Assembly (NCBI GenBank): GCA_023450835.1
Contig: JAEXGM010000033.1
Span: 1-53,568, forward strand
Source of the DNA: Bacillota bacterium
Lineage (GTDB): Bacteria > Bacillota > Clostridia > Lachnospirales > Lachnospiraceae
Length of the DNA: 53,568 nt
Reading direction: 5' to 3'
Shown here one piece after another: positions 41,549 to 50,632 of the stretch. The notes beneath the pieces are model-generated. The model did no database searches and was not told the DNA's origin. It saw only the letters and a program-made list of their open reading frames with translations. Each line of letters begins with the position of its first letter. Positions within the stretch are counted from its first letter, which is position 1. Made by a program: the position numbers and the translations under genes.

Positions 41549-42265
41549 CTATATTTTGTGCAGGAATTCAAAGTCATTTTGGATACTGTCCCAAATCGGT
41601 TTGTCATATTCCTCATGTTCCAGCACAAAATGAGTCGCATATTCTGCAGTATCTCTGATTGCTTTCATATCAATGCAGCCTTCAGACATATCAACATTTT
41701 CTTTTGCTTCGTTAATCTGCTTCATATGAATCAGCTCAATTTTCTTTCCAAGCCTTTTAATGTAGGTAAGGGGATCTACTCCGGCATATGCTGCCCAGAA
41801 TACATCCAGTTCCAGTATTACATCCTCACTGGTGTATTCAGCCAAAAGATCCAAGGTATATTTTCCATCAAGTACATTAAACTCATGGGCATGATTGTGG
41901 TATCCTACCTTAATGCCGCTTCCTGCTGCCAATTTCGCCGCATTGTTTAACACTTCTGCCAGTTCTTTGACTTCTTCTATACTATTTAAAGGGGCATAAG
42001 GGCATATAATATACTTTGAACCAATCGTTTTATGATATTCCAGCTCCTCTAAAAAACTGTCTCTTATCCTCTCAGCACCAACATGTGCTCCTACGGAGTA
42101 GAGATTATTTTCTTTTAAGAAAGCTGCCATCTCATCTGCTGACATTCCGCCATAGCCTGCAAATTCCACACCCTGAAAGCCAACCTCTGCCACTTTGGCT
42201 ACGGCCGCTTTATAATCCTTTTCCGTCTCTGTATGAACAGAATAAAGCTGTATTGCAATATCCAT
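41549..42265 (-). CDS. Sugar phosphate isomerase/epimerase family protein
   Basis: Xylose-isomerase-like TIM barrel of 238 residues. Metal ligands are expected in EFAG (near residue 36), VGYHNHAHEF (near 135), ILELDVFWA (near 160) and the final HEEYDKP (near 220). It probably interconverts or epimerises a keto-inositol or keto-sugar made by the two oxidoreductases encoded upstream in the same operon. Substrate unknown. Confidence 0.85.
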   Translation of the reverse strand: MDIAIQLYSVHTETEKDYKAAVAKVAEVGFQGVEFAGYGGMSADEMAAFLKENNLYSVGAHVGAERIRDSFLEELEYHKTIGSKYIICPYAPLNSIEEVKELAEVLNNAAKLAAGSGIKVGYHNHAHEFNVLDGKYTLDLLAEYTSEDVILELDVFWAAYAGVDPLTYIKRLGKKIELIHMKQINEAKENVDMSEGCIDMKAIRDTAEYATHFVLEHEEYDKPIWDSIQNDFEFLHKI

Positions 42266-42356
42266 AGATACGCTCCATCCTTTCTGTGAATTATCTACGT
42301 AAATACTCCTAACCGTTCTGATAAGTTATCGTGTTAATCTGTTTTAAAATCTCTTA

Positions 42357-43325
42357 TTACTGGCTGATAGCTGCTTTCTTCCCGGTGGCCTGTGATTCAT
42401 AGGCAGCTTCCATCAGTTTTGTAAGAGTAATAGAAGCTTCGATACCGAAATCTTCCATACCCTCTGTCTGACCTTTAGCCCACATAACCAGAGGAGAAGG
42501 AAGTGACTCAGGCAATTTATCTGGAGTAACCCAGGCGCCCTCTGTCTCTGTTGTTGCATAACGGATATTTTCTCCAATGATAAGAGTTCCCTTTGTGCCG
42601 CTGATTTCTAATATAGGAGGAGTATAGCGGGAAACGAAACCTGTCTCTGATACGCCAATAGCTCCGTCTGCAAATTCTATTAAGGAAACCGCATTATCTT
42701 CCACGCCATGTCCTGTCAGCTCTGTAAAGAGGGACTGAACACTTACCGGTGTTCCAAGAATCCAGGCTAAAAGATACATAGGATGAGCCCCTAAATCAAT
42801 CATGGCACCTCCGCCGCACTGTTCCTTGTTATAGAAATGTTTCGGCAGCCAGTCACCAATACTTCCGTCATGAACATTTCTCATTCTGGCATAGGTAATA
42901 CGTCCAAGACTTCCCTTTTCCACCAGTTCTTTGGCAAAGCGGAAGCCGCTTTCACACTTCTTTACTAAAGAAAGTGTGATATCACTGCCCTGTCTGTCAA
43001 GTGCTTCCTTTATCTCCAGGCAGTCAGAGGTGGTAAGTGCAAGGACTTTCTCACTGAATACTTTCTTTCCTGCTTTCACAGCCTTAAGGATAAGTTCTTT
43101 ATGTATAGAAGTAGGTGCGGTAATTACTACGCCTTCAATCTCTTTATTTGCCAGGAGCTCATCATAATCCTTATAGAAAGCAGCCTGGAACTTATCAGCA
43201 TAGCTCTTTCCTCTTTCCTCTTCTTCATCCCAGACAGCTACGACCTTGCTGTCAGTCTTTTCTATTAATTCTTTGGTATAGCCTTCTGCATGAACGTGCC
43301 AGTAACTTATTATCGCTATATTCAT
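42357..43325 (-). CDS. Gfo/Idh/MocA-family oxidoreductase
   Basis: NAD(P)-dependent sugar or polyol dehydrogenase of 322 residues. The Rossmann start (MNIAIISYWHVHAEGYTKEL) is less typical than GxGxxG. The catalytic-region motif EKVLALTTSDC near residue 87 corresponds to the EKP-type lysine, and GGGAMIDLGAHPMYLLAWIL near 170 carries the active-site D/H pair. ATG 43325 has AAAGAGG upstream; an ORF start 24 bases earlier has none. Second gene of an operon with a related oxidoreductase and an isomerase. Confidence 0.87.
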   Translation of the reverse strand: MNIAIISYWHVHAEGYTKELIEKTDSKVVAVWDEEEERGKSYADKFQAAFYKDYDELLANKEIEGVVITAPTSIHKELILKAVKAGKKVFSEKVLALTTSDCLEIKEALDRQGSDITLSLVKKCESGFRFAKELVEKGSLGRITYARMRNVHDGSIGDWLPKHFYNKEQCGGGAMIDLGAHPMYLLAWILGTPVSVQSLFTELTGHGVEDNAVSLIEFADGAIGVSETGFVSRYTPPILEISGTKGTLIIGENIRYATTETEGAWVTPDKLPESLPSPLVMWAKGQTEGMEDFGIEASITLTKLMEAAYESQATGKKAAISQ

Positions 43326-43451
43326 TTTCAACCAACCTCTTTCACTCATATCGGATTTTGTAACGGATACTTCTTCTATATAAATAAGGAGTTTCTGATT
43401 ACAGCAGCTTAGTTATTCCGCTTGCTGCATCTGCTTCGCTTCTATTTATAA

Positions 43452-44534
43452 TTAATCAAAATATACCGGCTGACCAGTCTTAGCGGAGGTATAGATAGCT
43501 TCCAGAATCTCAGAAACCACGCAAGCCTGCTCGGGTTTTACAACCACTTCCGTATCATTCTTAACAGCATCAATCCAGCGTCTTGCTTCTACCTCAGCAG
43601 GGTTATCAGATATACCTTCATAGAAAGCTACACCGCCGCTGGATAAATCAGGCTTAATCTCAACCAATCTGTTAAATTCAGCTTTATTGATGGTAACACC
43701 GCCTTTTATCTGTGCTCCTGCATCAGTTCCGCAAAGAACAGTACTTCCTTCCTGAATAGGCTCGATGGTATTTAATGCCCAGCTGGACTCCAGTATAACC
43801 GTTGCTCCGTTTTTCATTACAATAAAGCCAAAAGCGGAGTCTTCCATGGTGTTTTCTCCCTCTTTCCAGCCGCCCCAGGGATTGCCGCATTCCGGATTGC
43901 TTACTTTCTTATATTTTGTTCCTACAACCATTCTAGGCTCATAGTTGTTCATAAGGTATAAAGTTACATCCAGGGAGTGGGTTCCGATATCAATTAAAGG
44001 ACCGCCGCCCTGCTCATATTCATTTAAGAAAACGCCCCAGTTAGGAGTTCCTCTTCTTCTTACGGCATATGCCTTAGCAAGATAAATCTCTCCTAAATCT
44101 CCTCTTTCAATAACGCTCTTTAAGTAGATGGACTCCGGTTTATGTCTGTGCTGATATCCAATGGTCAATTTCTTGCCTGTCTCTTTTGCTGCTGCAACCA
44201 TCTTTCTTGCATCTTCTGCAGTCTTTGCCATAGGCTTCTCGCACATTACATGCTTGCCTGCATGAAGGGAATCGATGGATATAGGTGCATGGGAACGGTT
44301 AGGTGTGCAAACATGAACTACTTCGATTTTCTCATCCTTTAACAGTTCCTGGTAGTCAGTATAAACCTTTGCGTCAGGTGTGCCGTATTTCTCCTTAGCC
44401 TTAATTGCTCTTTCCTCTACAAGATCACAAAAGGCAACCATTTCTACATCGGATAATTTGCTTAAAGAAGGCATATGTTTTCCATTTGCTATACCGCCGC
44501 AGCCAATAATTCCAACTTTAACTTTTCTCTCCAT
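43452..44534 (-). CDS. Gfo/Idh/MocA-family oxidoreductase
   Basis: A 360-residue relative of inositol dehydrogenase. It has the NAD motif VGIIGCGGIANGKH near residue 7, the catalytic CEKPMAKTAEDA near 95 and GGPLIDIGTHSLDVTLYLM near 176. It is the first gene of the operon and is divergently transcribed from an AraC-type regulator 145 bases away, its likely activator. GGAGAG precedes the ATG. Together with the second oxidoreductase and the isomerase it suggests breakdown of an uncommon sugar or cyclitol. Confidence 0.9.
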   Translation of the reverse strand: MERKVKVGIIGCGGIANGKHMPSLSKLSDVEMVAFCDLVEERAIKAKEKYGTPDAKVYTDYQELLKDEKIEVVHVCTPNRSHAPISIDSLHAGKHVMCEKPMAKTAEDARKMVAAAKETGKKLTIGYQHRHKPESIYLKSVIERGDLGEIYLAKAYAVRRRGTPNWGVFLNEYEQGGGPLIDIGTHSLDVTLYLMNNYEPRMVVGTKYKKVSNPECGNPWGGWKEGENTMEDSAFGFIVMKNGATVILESSWALNTIEPIQEGSTVLCGTDAGAQIKGGVTINKAEFNRLVEIKPDLSSGGVAFYEGISDNPAEVEARRWIDAVKNDTEVVVKPEQACVVSEILEAIYTSAKTGQPVYFD

Positions 44535-44679
44535 ATTAGTTCTCTCCTTATATTTAAATTATATTTGTTGATTTTACTTAAATATAGCATAACTTCATTA
44601 TCCATGATATAATAAATACACAAAAAAATATCAAAAATTTGTCCTCATTAAAATAGTCAGCTAAAAAAGGAGCACAGTC

Positions 44680-45570
44680 TTGGAACAGACCTACTATATA
44701 GAAAAACGAAATCCCAATGCGGAGCTTCCTCTGCAGTTCAGCGTACACACTCAGGAAAAAATGGGCTCCGGCGTTATGGTCAATGCCCATATCCATAATT
44801 ATATCGAGATACTCTATGCCCAGGCAGGAAGATTCCGCATTCTTTTAAACAGCAGAGATTATGCCTTTGCTGCCGGTGATATGGTGCTCATTAATTCCAA
44901 TGAAATACACAATGTTTTTGCTTTGGATGAAGGTTTGAATCAATACATATGCATTAAATTTGAGCCCGAAATGCTCTATACCTCTCAATCCCTGCTGGAA
45001 ATAAAGTATTTAATGCCCTTTATCCTAAACGAATCCACCCACCAGAAGATATTTACGGAAAAAGAAATCAAAGCAACCATTCTTCCCGCTATTCTTCACA
45101 ATATCAATACCGAATACAAAGAAGCCCGTTATGGCTTCGAGCTTGCCATAAGGGCGGATATCCTGACCTTATTCTTATATATTTTAAGAAACTGGCATGC
45201 TCATAATATTGATTTGAACATTGATGTCCCTATTAATAAGGAGATGGAAAAACACTTAAAAAAAGTATTTGATTATATGGAAGAGAATTACCAGGAGGAC
45301 ATTACCGCAAGAGAAATGGCAAAGTACTGCAATATGAGCTACAGCTACTTCTCCAGGATGTTTAAGAAGATTATGAAGAAAAGTTTTAAGGAATATCTGA
45401 CCTATGTGCGTATCTCGAAAGCCGAAAAGTTATTAATTAGCACAAACAGCTCTGTTACAGAGATTGCTTTGGAGACCGGCTTTACAACTTCCAGCTACTT
45501 TATCAGTCAGTTTAAGGAATTAAAGAGTATCAGTCCGAAACAATACCGGTTGAATTATAAGAAAGATTAA
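44680..45570 (+). CDS. AraC-family transcriptional regulator
   Basis: A 296-residue regulator with an N-terminal cupin sensor domain (MVNAHIHNYIEILYAQAGRF near residue 31, then GDMVLINSNEIHNVF) and a C-terminal double helix-turn-helix from about 195 (ARAEMAKYCNMSYSYFSRMF-like region, then VTEIALETGFTTSSYFISQF). Start is TTG with AAGGAG 8 bases upstream. It is divergent from the oxidoreductase operon, which it probably controls in response to the sugar. It ends in a convergent terminator shared with the ATPase gene. Confidence 0.9.
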   Translation: MEQTYYIEKRNPNAELPLQFSVHTQEKMGSGVMVNAHIHNYIEILYAQAGRFRILLNSRDYAFAAGDMVLINSNEIHNVFALDEGLNQYICIKFEPEMLYTSQSLLEIKYLMPFILNESTHQKIFTEKEIKATILPAILHNINTEYKEARYGFELAIRADILTLFLYILRNWHAHNIDLNIDVPINKEMEKHLKKVFDYMEENYQEDITAREMAKYCNMSYSYFSRMFKKIMKKSFKEYLTYVRISKAEKLLISTNSSVTEIALETGFTTSSYFISQFKELKSISPKQYRLNYKKD

Positions 45571-45572
45571 AC

Positions 45573-45613
45573 GAAAGGATGCAGAATCAGTCTTCACTAT
45601 TCTGCATCCTTTC
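45573..45613. terminator. Bidirectional terminator overlapping the ATPase 3' end
   Basis: Perfect 15-base arms GAAAGGATGCAGAAT / ATTCTGCATCCTTTC around an 11-base loop, between the convergent araC-type and ATPase genes. The last codons of the ATPase gene (ERMQNSED) lie inside the hairpin. Confidence 0.75.
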
Positions 45614-46417
45614 AATATTAATTGTGTATAATTCTCTTCTGCTTAAAAAGCTTTTTAAAAATTTTATATTTTCAATTTCATCATAGGATGTTTCTCTAAT
45701 AACATTTTCACTGTTAATTTCATAGATGCAAGCTCCAGGATACGCTGCCAAAACAGGCGAATGTGTAGATATAATAATCTGGCATTTCCTTTTTTCCGCT
45801 TCTCCAATCAGATTCATTAATACCAACTGATTGTAAAAAGAAAGTGCTGCCTCCGGCTCATCTATAATATATAATCCATTTTCTATAATTCGTGCTCCAA
45901 AGAAATCTATAAAACTTTCACCATGGGACCTTTTTGTGATGTCTTCATCATACATCTGATCCATTTCATATAGTGTTTTAGCATAGGGTGTTGCCGCAAG
46001 TCCGCGAGAATAGCCGGACTTATCCTTATAGCTTATCTTAATCTCTTCCAACCCGTCTATTGCTTCTCTTCGCATTTTATAAAGATTATCAATGTAACGG
46101 ATAAAATCCTCTGCCTGAAAGAAGAAATTCCTCTTAGGCTTTTTTAACATTTCAATTCGATAATATCTTTCAATCTCCTTAAATAAATTCTGTTTTCCAT
46201 AAGCCTCCGACAGGTTACCGTCTATTCTTACCGCATTTAATACAGAAGCCAGTATTTCCAAAAGCGTCGTTTTTCCCGTTCCATTGTCTCCCATAATTAT
46301 TGTGACGGGCTTTGTAAACTCAAGCCTTTCAAGATTACGGCAAAGCTCGGTAGAAAGAGGGTACTCTTTGCTATTATCAACTTCTCTTGTTCTTTTTATT
46401 GCTCTTAGATAAATCAT
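45587..46417 (-). CDS. ABC-type AAA ATPase of unknown role
   Basis: A soluble 276-residue ATPase with Walker A MGDNGTGKTTLLE near residue 43, a signature-like KRSHGESFIDFF near 165, Walker B GLYIIDEPEAALS near 183 and a STHSPVLAAYPG switch near 220. This layout is that of stand-alone 'AAA_15/AAA_21' proteins related to OLD/RecF ATPases. No nuclease or partner gene is next to it, so a defence role is not supported. GGAGG precedes the ATG. Confidence 0.8.
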   Translation of the reverse strand: MIYLRAIKRTREVDNSKEYPLSTELCRNLERLEFTKPVTIIMGDNGTGKTTLLEILASVLNAVRIDGNLSEAYGKQNLFKEIERYYRIEMLKKPKRNFFFQAEDFIRYIDNLYKMRREAIDGLEEIKISYKDKSGYSRGLAATPYAKTLYEMDQMYDEDITKRSHGESFIDFFGARIIENGLYIIDEPEAALSFYNQLVLMNLIGEAEKRKCQIIISTHSPVLAAYPGACIYEINSENVIRETSYDEIENIKFLKSFLSRRELYTINIERMQNSED

Positions 46418-46456
46418 ACAGCCCTCCTATAATATCAGCGCAATAAAAATCCTCTC

Positions 46457-47581
46457 TTACAGCAGTAAACGGAATACCTGCTCTGTGGTATCTCTTAAAT
46501 TCTCTGCCGCATTGTCAGGGTCCATAGCCTCTTCCAGGGTTGTAACTCCTCTTACAACAGGGAAAAATGCATCTATTCCCATCCGGTTGCATACCGCTGC
46601 TTCTCTGGTAACACTGCCGGCAAAAGCTATAACCTTTTTATGATACTTCTTCGCCAAGACGGCAACTCCCACAGGTGCCTTTCCCATTACAGACTGCCCG
46701 TCAAGGCGTCCTTCACCGGTTATTACATAGTCCGCATCTTTTATTTCCTCTTCCAGTTTCACCGCTTTCATAACCAGCTCAATTCCCGGCATCAGCTCTC
46801 CCTTTAAATAGGCCAGAAAGCAGAAACCAAGCCCTCCGGCTGCTCCTGCCCCCGGATGCTCTGAATAATCCTTACCCGTATATTCCTTTGTAAGGGCGGC
46901 ATAATTTTTCATTCCTGCCTCCAGCTCCTTCAGGTTATCCTCGGTAGCTCCCTTTTGAGGACCGTAGACATATGTTGCACCAAGAGGGCCGCATAAAGGA
47001 TTATTTACATCACAGGCTATATGAAAATGGCATTCTGCTATTTCGGCTGGTACCTTCTCACCGGATATTCTGGCGATATTCTGTAAACTGCCTCCGCCTT
47101 CTCCTGCCAAATCTCCATTTTCCTGAAAAAATTCATACCCTAAAGCCTTTAAAAGTCCGATACCGCCGTCATTGGTAGCACTGCCGCCAATTCCTATCAG
47201 AAATTCCACACATCCCTTTTGCATCGCATCTAAGATCATTTCTCCCACGCCAAAGGTTGTAGCTGCCAGCGGGTTCCCATCCTTACACAAAGTAATGCCG
47301 GCAGCCTGTGCCATCTCCATAACCGCTGTCTTACCGTCCGGAAGAATTCCATACATCGCTTCCACCGGTCTTCCCGTGGGACCGGTTACCTTTACATGAA
47401 TTTGTTTTCCCCTCAATTCATTTATCAGCGCTTCGGCCGTACCTTCACCACCGTCTCCAAGGGGTTTTACAATCACTTCGGCATTCTCACAGACTTTTCT
47501 TATTCCTTCCCTTACCGCCTCACCTGCTTGTGGGGAAGTCAGACTTCCTTTAAAGGAATCCATTGCAACTACAACCTTCAT
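46457..47581 (-). CDS. Glycerate kinase
   Basis: Phosphorylates D-glycerate to 2- (or 3-) phosphoglycerate. The 374-residue enzyme belongs to the GlxK/GarK family: VVVAMDSFKGSLTSPQAGEA at the start, KPLGDGGEGTAEALI near 42, GIGGSATNDGGIGLL near 130, and ITGEGRLDGQSVMGKAP near 285. Its end may fit the sugar-acid route of the operon at 41.5-44.5 kb, but it is a separate unit. AGGAG lies 8 bases before the ATG, directly after a hairpin-repeat array. Confidence 0.94.
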   Translation of the reverse strand: MKVVVAMDSFKGSLTSPQAGEAVREGIRKVCENAEVIVKPLGDGGEGTAEALINELRGKQIHVKVTGPTGRPVEAMYGILPDGKTAVMEMAQAAGITLCKDGNPLAATTFGVGEMILDAMQKGCVEFLIGIGGSATNDGGIGLLKALGYEFFQENGDLAGEGGGSLQNIARISGEKVPAEIAECHFHIACDVNNPLCGPLGATYVYGPQKGATEDNLKELEAGMKNYAALTKEYTGKDYSEHPGAGAAGGLGFCFLAYLKGELMPGIELVMKAVKLEEEIKDADYVITGEGRLDGQSVMGKAPVGVAVLAKKYHKKVIAFAGSVTREAAVCNRMGIDAFFPVVRGVTTLEEAMDPDNAAENLRDTTEQVFRLLL

Positions 47582-47599
47582 ATTCCATCTCCTGTTTCC

Positions 47600-48041
47600 C
47601 TTTTGCGAATATCAAATCTTTGATTTAATATCCTAATTCGTGGTTAAAACGCTTTTTGTTTTTCAACCTAACAGTCATGTCTTTTCCAACGCACCGCAAC
47701 ATTGTGCCCAGGATTTCGCAGATACAATCTTGTGTGAAAATTATCTTTTAATTTTCATCCCAACAGCCATCCCTTTCCAACGCGCCGCAACATTGTGCCG
47801 AGGATTTTCCAGATACAATCTTGTGTGAAAATTATCTTTTAATTTTCACACCAACAGCCATTCCCTTTCCAACGCACCGCAACATTGTGCCGAGGATTTC
47901 CCAGGTACAATCTTGCGTGAAAATTATCTTTTTAATTTTCATACCAACAGCCGTGCCCTTTCCAATACGCTACAAGATTGTGCCAAGGACTTCGCAGGCA
48001 CAATCTTGTGTGAAAATTATCTTTTTAATTTTCACACTACC
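47600..48041 (-). repeat. Tandem array of four double-hairpin repeats plus one diverged unit
   Basis: On the minus strand four units of about 92 bases: GTGTGAAAATTA/TAATTTTCACAC hairpin, CAAGATTGTGCC-type hairpin with conserved loop, then GCGTTGGAAAGGG. The unit nearest 48000 has a perfect second stem; others carry one to three mismatches. A fifth unit (47590-47670) has different stems (GGTTGAAAAAC..., GATATTAAATC...GATTTGATATT) and ends in AAAAGGG, followed by the glycerate kinase binding site. Confidence 0.9.
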
Positions 48042-48249
48042 ACCCTATTTCAAATAGTTTATCTATATCATAACCAGATAAGCAAGAAAAGAGGCTATCT
48101 GATACTGATAAACCAAATTCATCCATTCTAATTAACATTATAGCATTTTTTAAATTACTTGCAAATTTATAGATTATCCGTCTCACTCCCTGATCTGCTT
48201 TTTTCTGTTCCGCCTATTGAAAAATATCAAATAATTAGTAACATTAATA
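48042..48249. other. Gap between hyp terminator and hairpin array
   Basis: No gene or clear signal seen. Confidence 0.3.
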
Positions 48250-48294
48250 AAAAGAGCTCTGATAATGTCTTCCAACTTTATCCTGAGCCCTTTT
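48250..48294 (-). terminator. Terminator of the hyp operon
   Basis: Minus-strand AAAAGGGCTC...GAGCTCTTTTT with GATAA/TTATC inside and a U-run, about 70 bases after the hypE stop. Confidence 0.75.
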
Positions 48295-48363
48295 AATATT
48301 TTCTATATGCACTTTTGTCTTTGTTTCCGATCCGTAACTACTACGAGTTTATTATAATAAACT

Positions 48364-49341
48364 TTAACAAATCCTTGGAAGTCCTTCTCCGTACAACACA
48401 TCAATCACACGGTTTCCTCCAAAGGGTGTCGCTATTACGACCTTGGTGCCGCTCTCTATCTTACCGATTATAGCAGCATTTTCACCATATTTGGAAGCTT
48501 TCATTACCTGCAGAGCTTTATCGGCATCCTCTTTTGGTACAACGGCAATTAACTTTCCTTCATTCGCCATATAAAGAGGATCAAGTCCTAATATATCACA
48601 AAAGCCTTCTACCTGAGGGCTGACAGGAAGTGCCTTCTCCTCTATTACCACCTTGCAGGCGGAGGAAGAGGAAACTTCATTTAAAACGGTAGCAAGACCG
48701 CCTCTGGTTACATCCCTCATGCAGTGAATGTCAATTCCGGCTGCTATCATGTTCATTACTATTTCTTTTAAGGGTGCACAGTCACTTTTAATATCGTTCT
48801 CTATTTCCATACGATGGGACATAATAGCCGCATGATGTTCTCCCAGATTACCGGATAAGAGAATAACATCTCCTTCTTTACAGGAAGAAATACTGATACC
48901 TTCTTTTTCTATCTCACCAATTCCTGATGTATTAATGTAGATACCGCCTTTTCCTTCTATTACCTTGGTATCTCCCGCTACTATCTGCACACCTGCTTCC
49001 TTTGCCGTCATGGCCATAGAAGCAGCTATCCGTTCCAGCTCATTAAGGTCTGCCCCTTCTTCTATGATAAAGCCGGCCGTTAAGTATTTAGGATTAGCTC
49101 CCATCATAAGAAGGTCGTTGACTGTTCCGCAGACTGCAACCTTTCCGATATCTCCGCCTTTAAAAAACATGGGAGTTACTACAAAGGAATCTGTGGTAAA
49201 GGCAATCTTTTCTTTTACCGTAAGGACAGCGCTATCCTCCATCTTTTCCAGAGTCGGATTGGAGAAATGCTTTACAAAAACTTCATTTATCAGACTTGTG
49301 GTCTGTTTGCCACCGCTTCCATAGGACATATCAATATGCAT
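48364..49341 (-). CDS. hypE: Hydrogenase maturation protein HypE
   Basis: Dehydrates the carbamoyl group on its C-terminal cysteine to thiocyanate, giving the CN ligands of [NiFe] hydrogenase. The 325-residue protein has YGSGGKQTTSLI at the start, the AIR-synthase-like ATP site (TDSFVVTPMFF, VCGTVNDLLMMGA) and ends with PRIC, the required terminal Cys. Last gene of hypBFCDE. Confidence 0.95.
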   Translation of the reverse strand: MHIDMSYGSGGKQTTSLINEVFVKHFSNPTLEKMEDSAVLTVKEKIAFTTDSFVVTPMFFKGGDIGKVAVCGTVNDLLMMGANPKYLTAGFIIEEGADLNELERIAASMAMTAKEAGVQIVAGDTKVIEGKGGIYINTSGIGEIEKEGISISSCKEGDVILLSGNLGEHHAAIMSHRMEIENDIKSDCAPLKEIVMNMIAAGIDIHCMRDVTRGGLATVLNEVSSSSACKVVIEEKALPVSPQVEGFCDILGLDPLYMANEGKLIAVVPKEDADKALQVMKASKYGENAAIIGKIESGTKVVIATPFGGNRVIDVLYGEGLPRIC

Positions 49342-49364
49342 CTTAACCGCCTCTTTTCTTTGTC

Positions 49365-50402
49365 TTATCGGTTTTTATACCAAATACCGCAGGCGCCTTC
49401 CGCCGATACCATACAGGGACCCAAAGCATCCATCGGAGTGCATCTCTTGCCAAAAGCAGGGCACTCTATGGGCTGGATTCTTCCCAATATAACATCCGTA
49501 CAGCTGCAGCCCTTCGGTAAAGTTTCTTCTACAAAAGCCTCTTCACTTCCCGCATCGTACTTCAGGAATTCTTCCTTAAGCCTAAGTCCGGAACCCGGTA
49601 TCGTACCGATTCCTCTCCAGTACGCATCACAGGGTTCAAAGTATTTCATAACAGCGCTGAAAGCTTTTTCATTTCCCTCTTCCTTTACCGCGCTGGTATA
49701 TAGGTTCTTCACCTTGTATTCCCTGGTATTAAGCTGGGTCATGATTTCATAGACAGAGGCTAAGATATGCTCTCCCTCAAAGCCTGTTACAACAAAAGGC
49801 TTTCCGTATTTCTCCGCCAAAGGTTCATACACCTTGCTGCCAATAATAACACTCACATGTCCCGGACATAAAAATCCGTCAATTTCCTCTTCCTCACAAA
49901 GATAGGAAAGCGCAGGAATTATCGTCTTAACTGCGACAAGGAGCTTTAAGTTCCGAATATTTTCTTTTTCCATTTCCTCTAAGAGGATAGTATAAAGGGG
50001 TGCCGTAGTCTCAAATCCGACTGCCGCAAAAATATAATTTATCTGCGGATTTTCTTTTGCAATTGCAAGAGACTGCAGAGGGGAATAAAGATAACTGATC
50101 CGTCCGCCCAAAGCTTTTGCCTGTGTAAGGGAATATTTATTTCCCCGTACCTTCATCATATCCCCAAAGGTAAGTACGTGATAATTTTCTTTCAGGGAGT
50201 AATCTACCAGCTTATCAATATAAGCAGAGGGAGTTACGCATACAGGGCAGCCCGGGCCTGATATCAGCCTGATTTCCTCAGGCAGTATGGAACGGATTCC
50301 TGCCTTAAAGATGCTTGCGGTATGAGTTCCGCATACCTCCATAATCTTAATCGTTCTTCCTTTATAGCCTTTAAGCTCTTTCGTTACCTGTTCCAGCGTC
50401 AT
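49365..50402 (-). CDS. hypD: Hydrogenase maturation protein HypD
   Basis: Fe-S scaffold that, with HypC, holds the iron while CN and CO ligands are added. The 345 residues contain the invariant EVCGTHT near residue 23, GPGCPVCVTP near 50, GFETTAP near 128, and the C-terminal [4Fe-4S] cysteines in LPKGCSCTDVILG, CPAFGKRCTP and SAEGACG. Its start overlaps hypC by 32 bases. ATG 50402 has GAGG upstream. Confidence 0.95.
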   Translation of the reverse strand: MTLEQVTKELKGYKGRTIKIMEVCGTHTASIFKAGIRSILPEEIRLISGPGCPVCVTPSAYIDKLVDYSLKENYHVLTFGDMMKVRGNKYSLTQAKALGGRISYLYSPLQSLAIAKENPQINYIFAAVGFETTAPLYTILLEEMEKENIRNLKLLVAVKTIIPALSYLCEEEEIDGFLCPGHVSVIIGSKVYEPLAEKYGKPFVVTGFEGEHILASVYEIMTQLNTREYKVKNLYTSAVKEEGNEKAFSAVMKYFEPCDAYWRGIGTIPGSGLRLKEEFLKYDAGSEEAFVEETLPKGCSCTDVILGRIQPIECPAFGKRCTPMDALGPCMVSAEGACGIWYKNR

Positions 50403-50619
50403 CTCTCATAACCTCTTCCAATTCTGCAAAGATATCTATCATTTCCTGTGCTGCTTCTGTCTGAACCACTTCAATGGCAAAACCTGCATGGATAAGAATA
50501 TAATCACCTAATTTGGCATCCACAAGGCTGATATTTGCCTCAAATATATTACCCATAATATCTGCTTTGGCAGTATCACCATGTATCTCAATTATTTTTC
50601 CCGGTATTGCTACGCACAT
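50371..50619 (-). CDS. hypC: Hydrogenase maturation chaperone HypC
   Basis: Carries the Fe(CN)2CO group from HypD to the hydrogenase large subunit. The 82-residue protein starts MCVAIPGKIIEI, with the essential Cys2, and has GDYILIHAGFAIEVV near residue 40. ATG 50619 with AAGGAGG upstream is fixed by this conserved start. It is 13 bases after hypF. Confidence 0.95.
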   Translation of the reverse strand: MCVAIPGKIIEIHGDTAKADIMGNIFEANISLVDAKLGDYILIHAGFAIEVVQTEAAQEMIDIFAELEEVMRDDAGTGNERA

Positions 50620-50632
50620 AATTACCTCCTTT

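Noticed and set aside
41525..41950. Plus-strand frame with a good ribosome binding site
   Set aside because: It is the antisense of a well-supported isomerase gene and resembles no protein; only the leader element before it is noteworthy.
45587..46417. ABC-type ATPase as part of a phage-defence system
   Set aside because: No nuclease, reverse transcriptase or other effector gene is adjacent; neighbours are metabolic.
47600..48041. Regular repeats suggesting a CRISPR array
   Set aside because: Units are 92 bases with two internal hairpins, no unique spacers of 30-40 bases, and no cas genes nearby. It is a tandem hairpin repeat.
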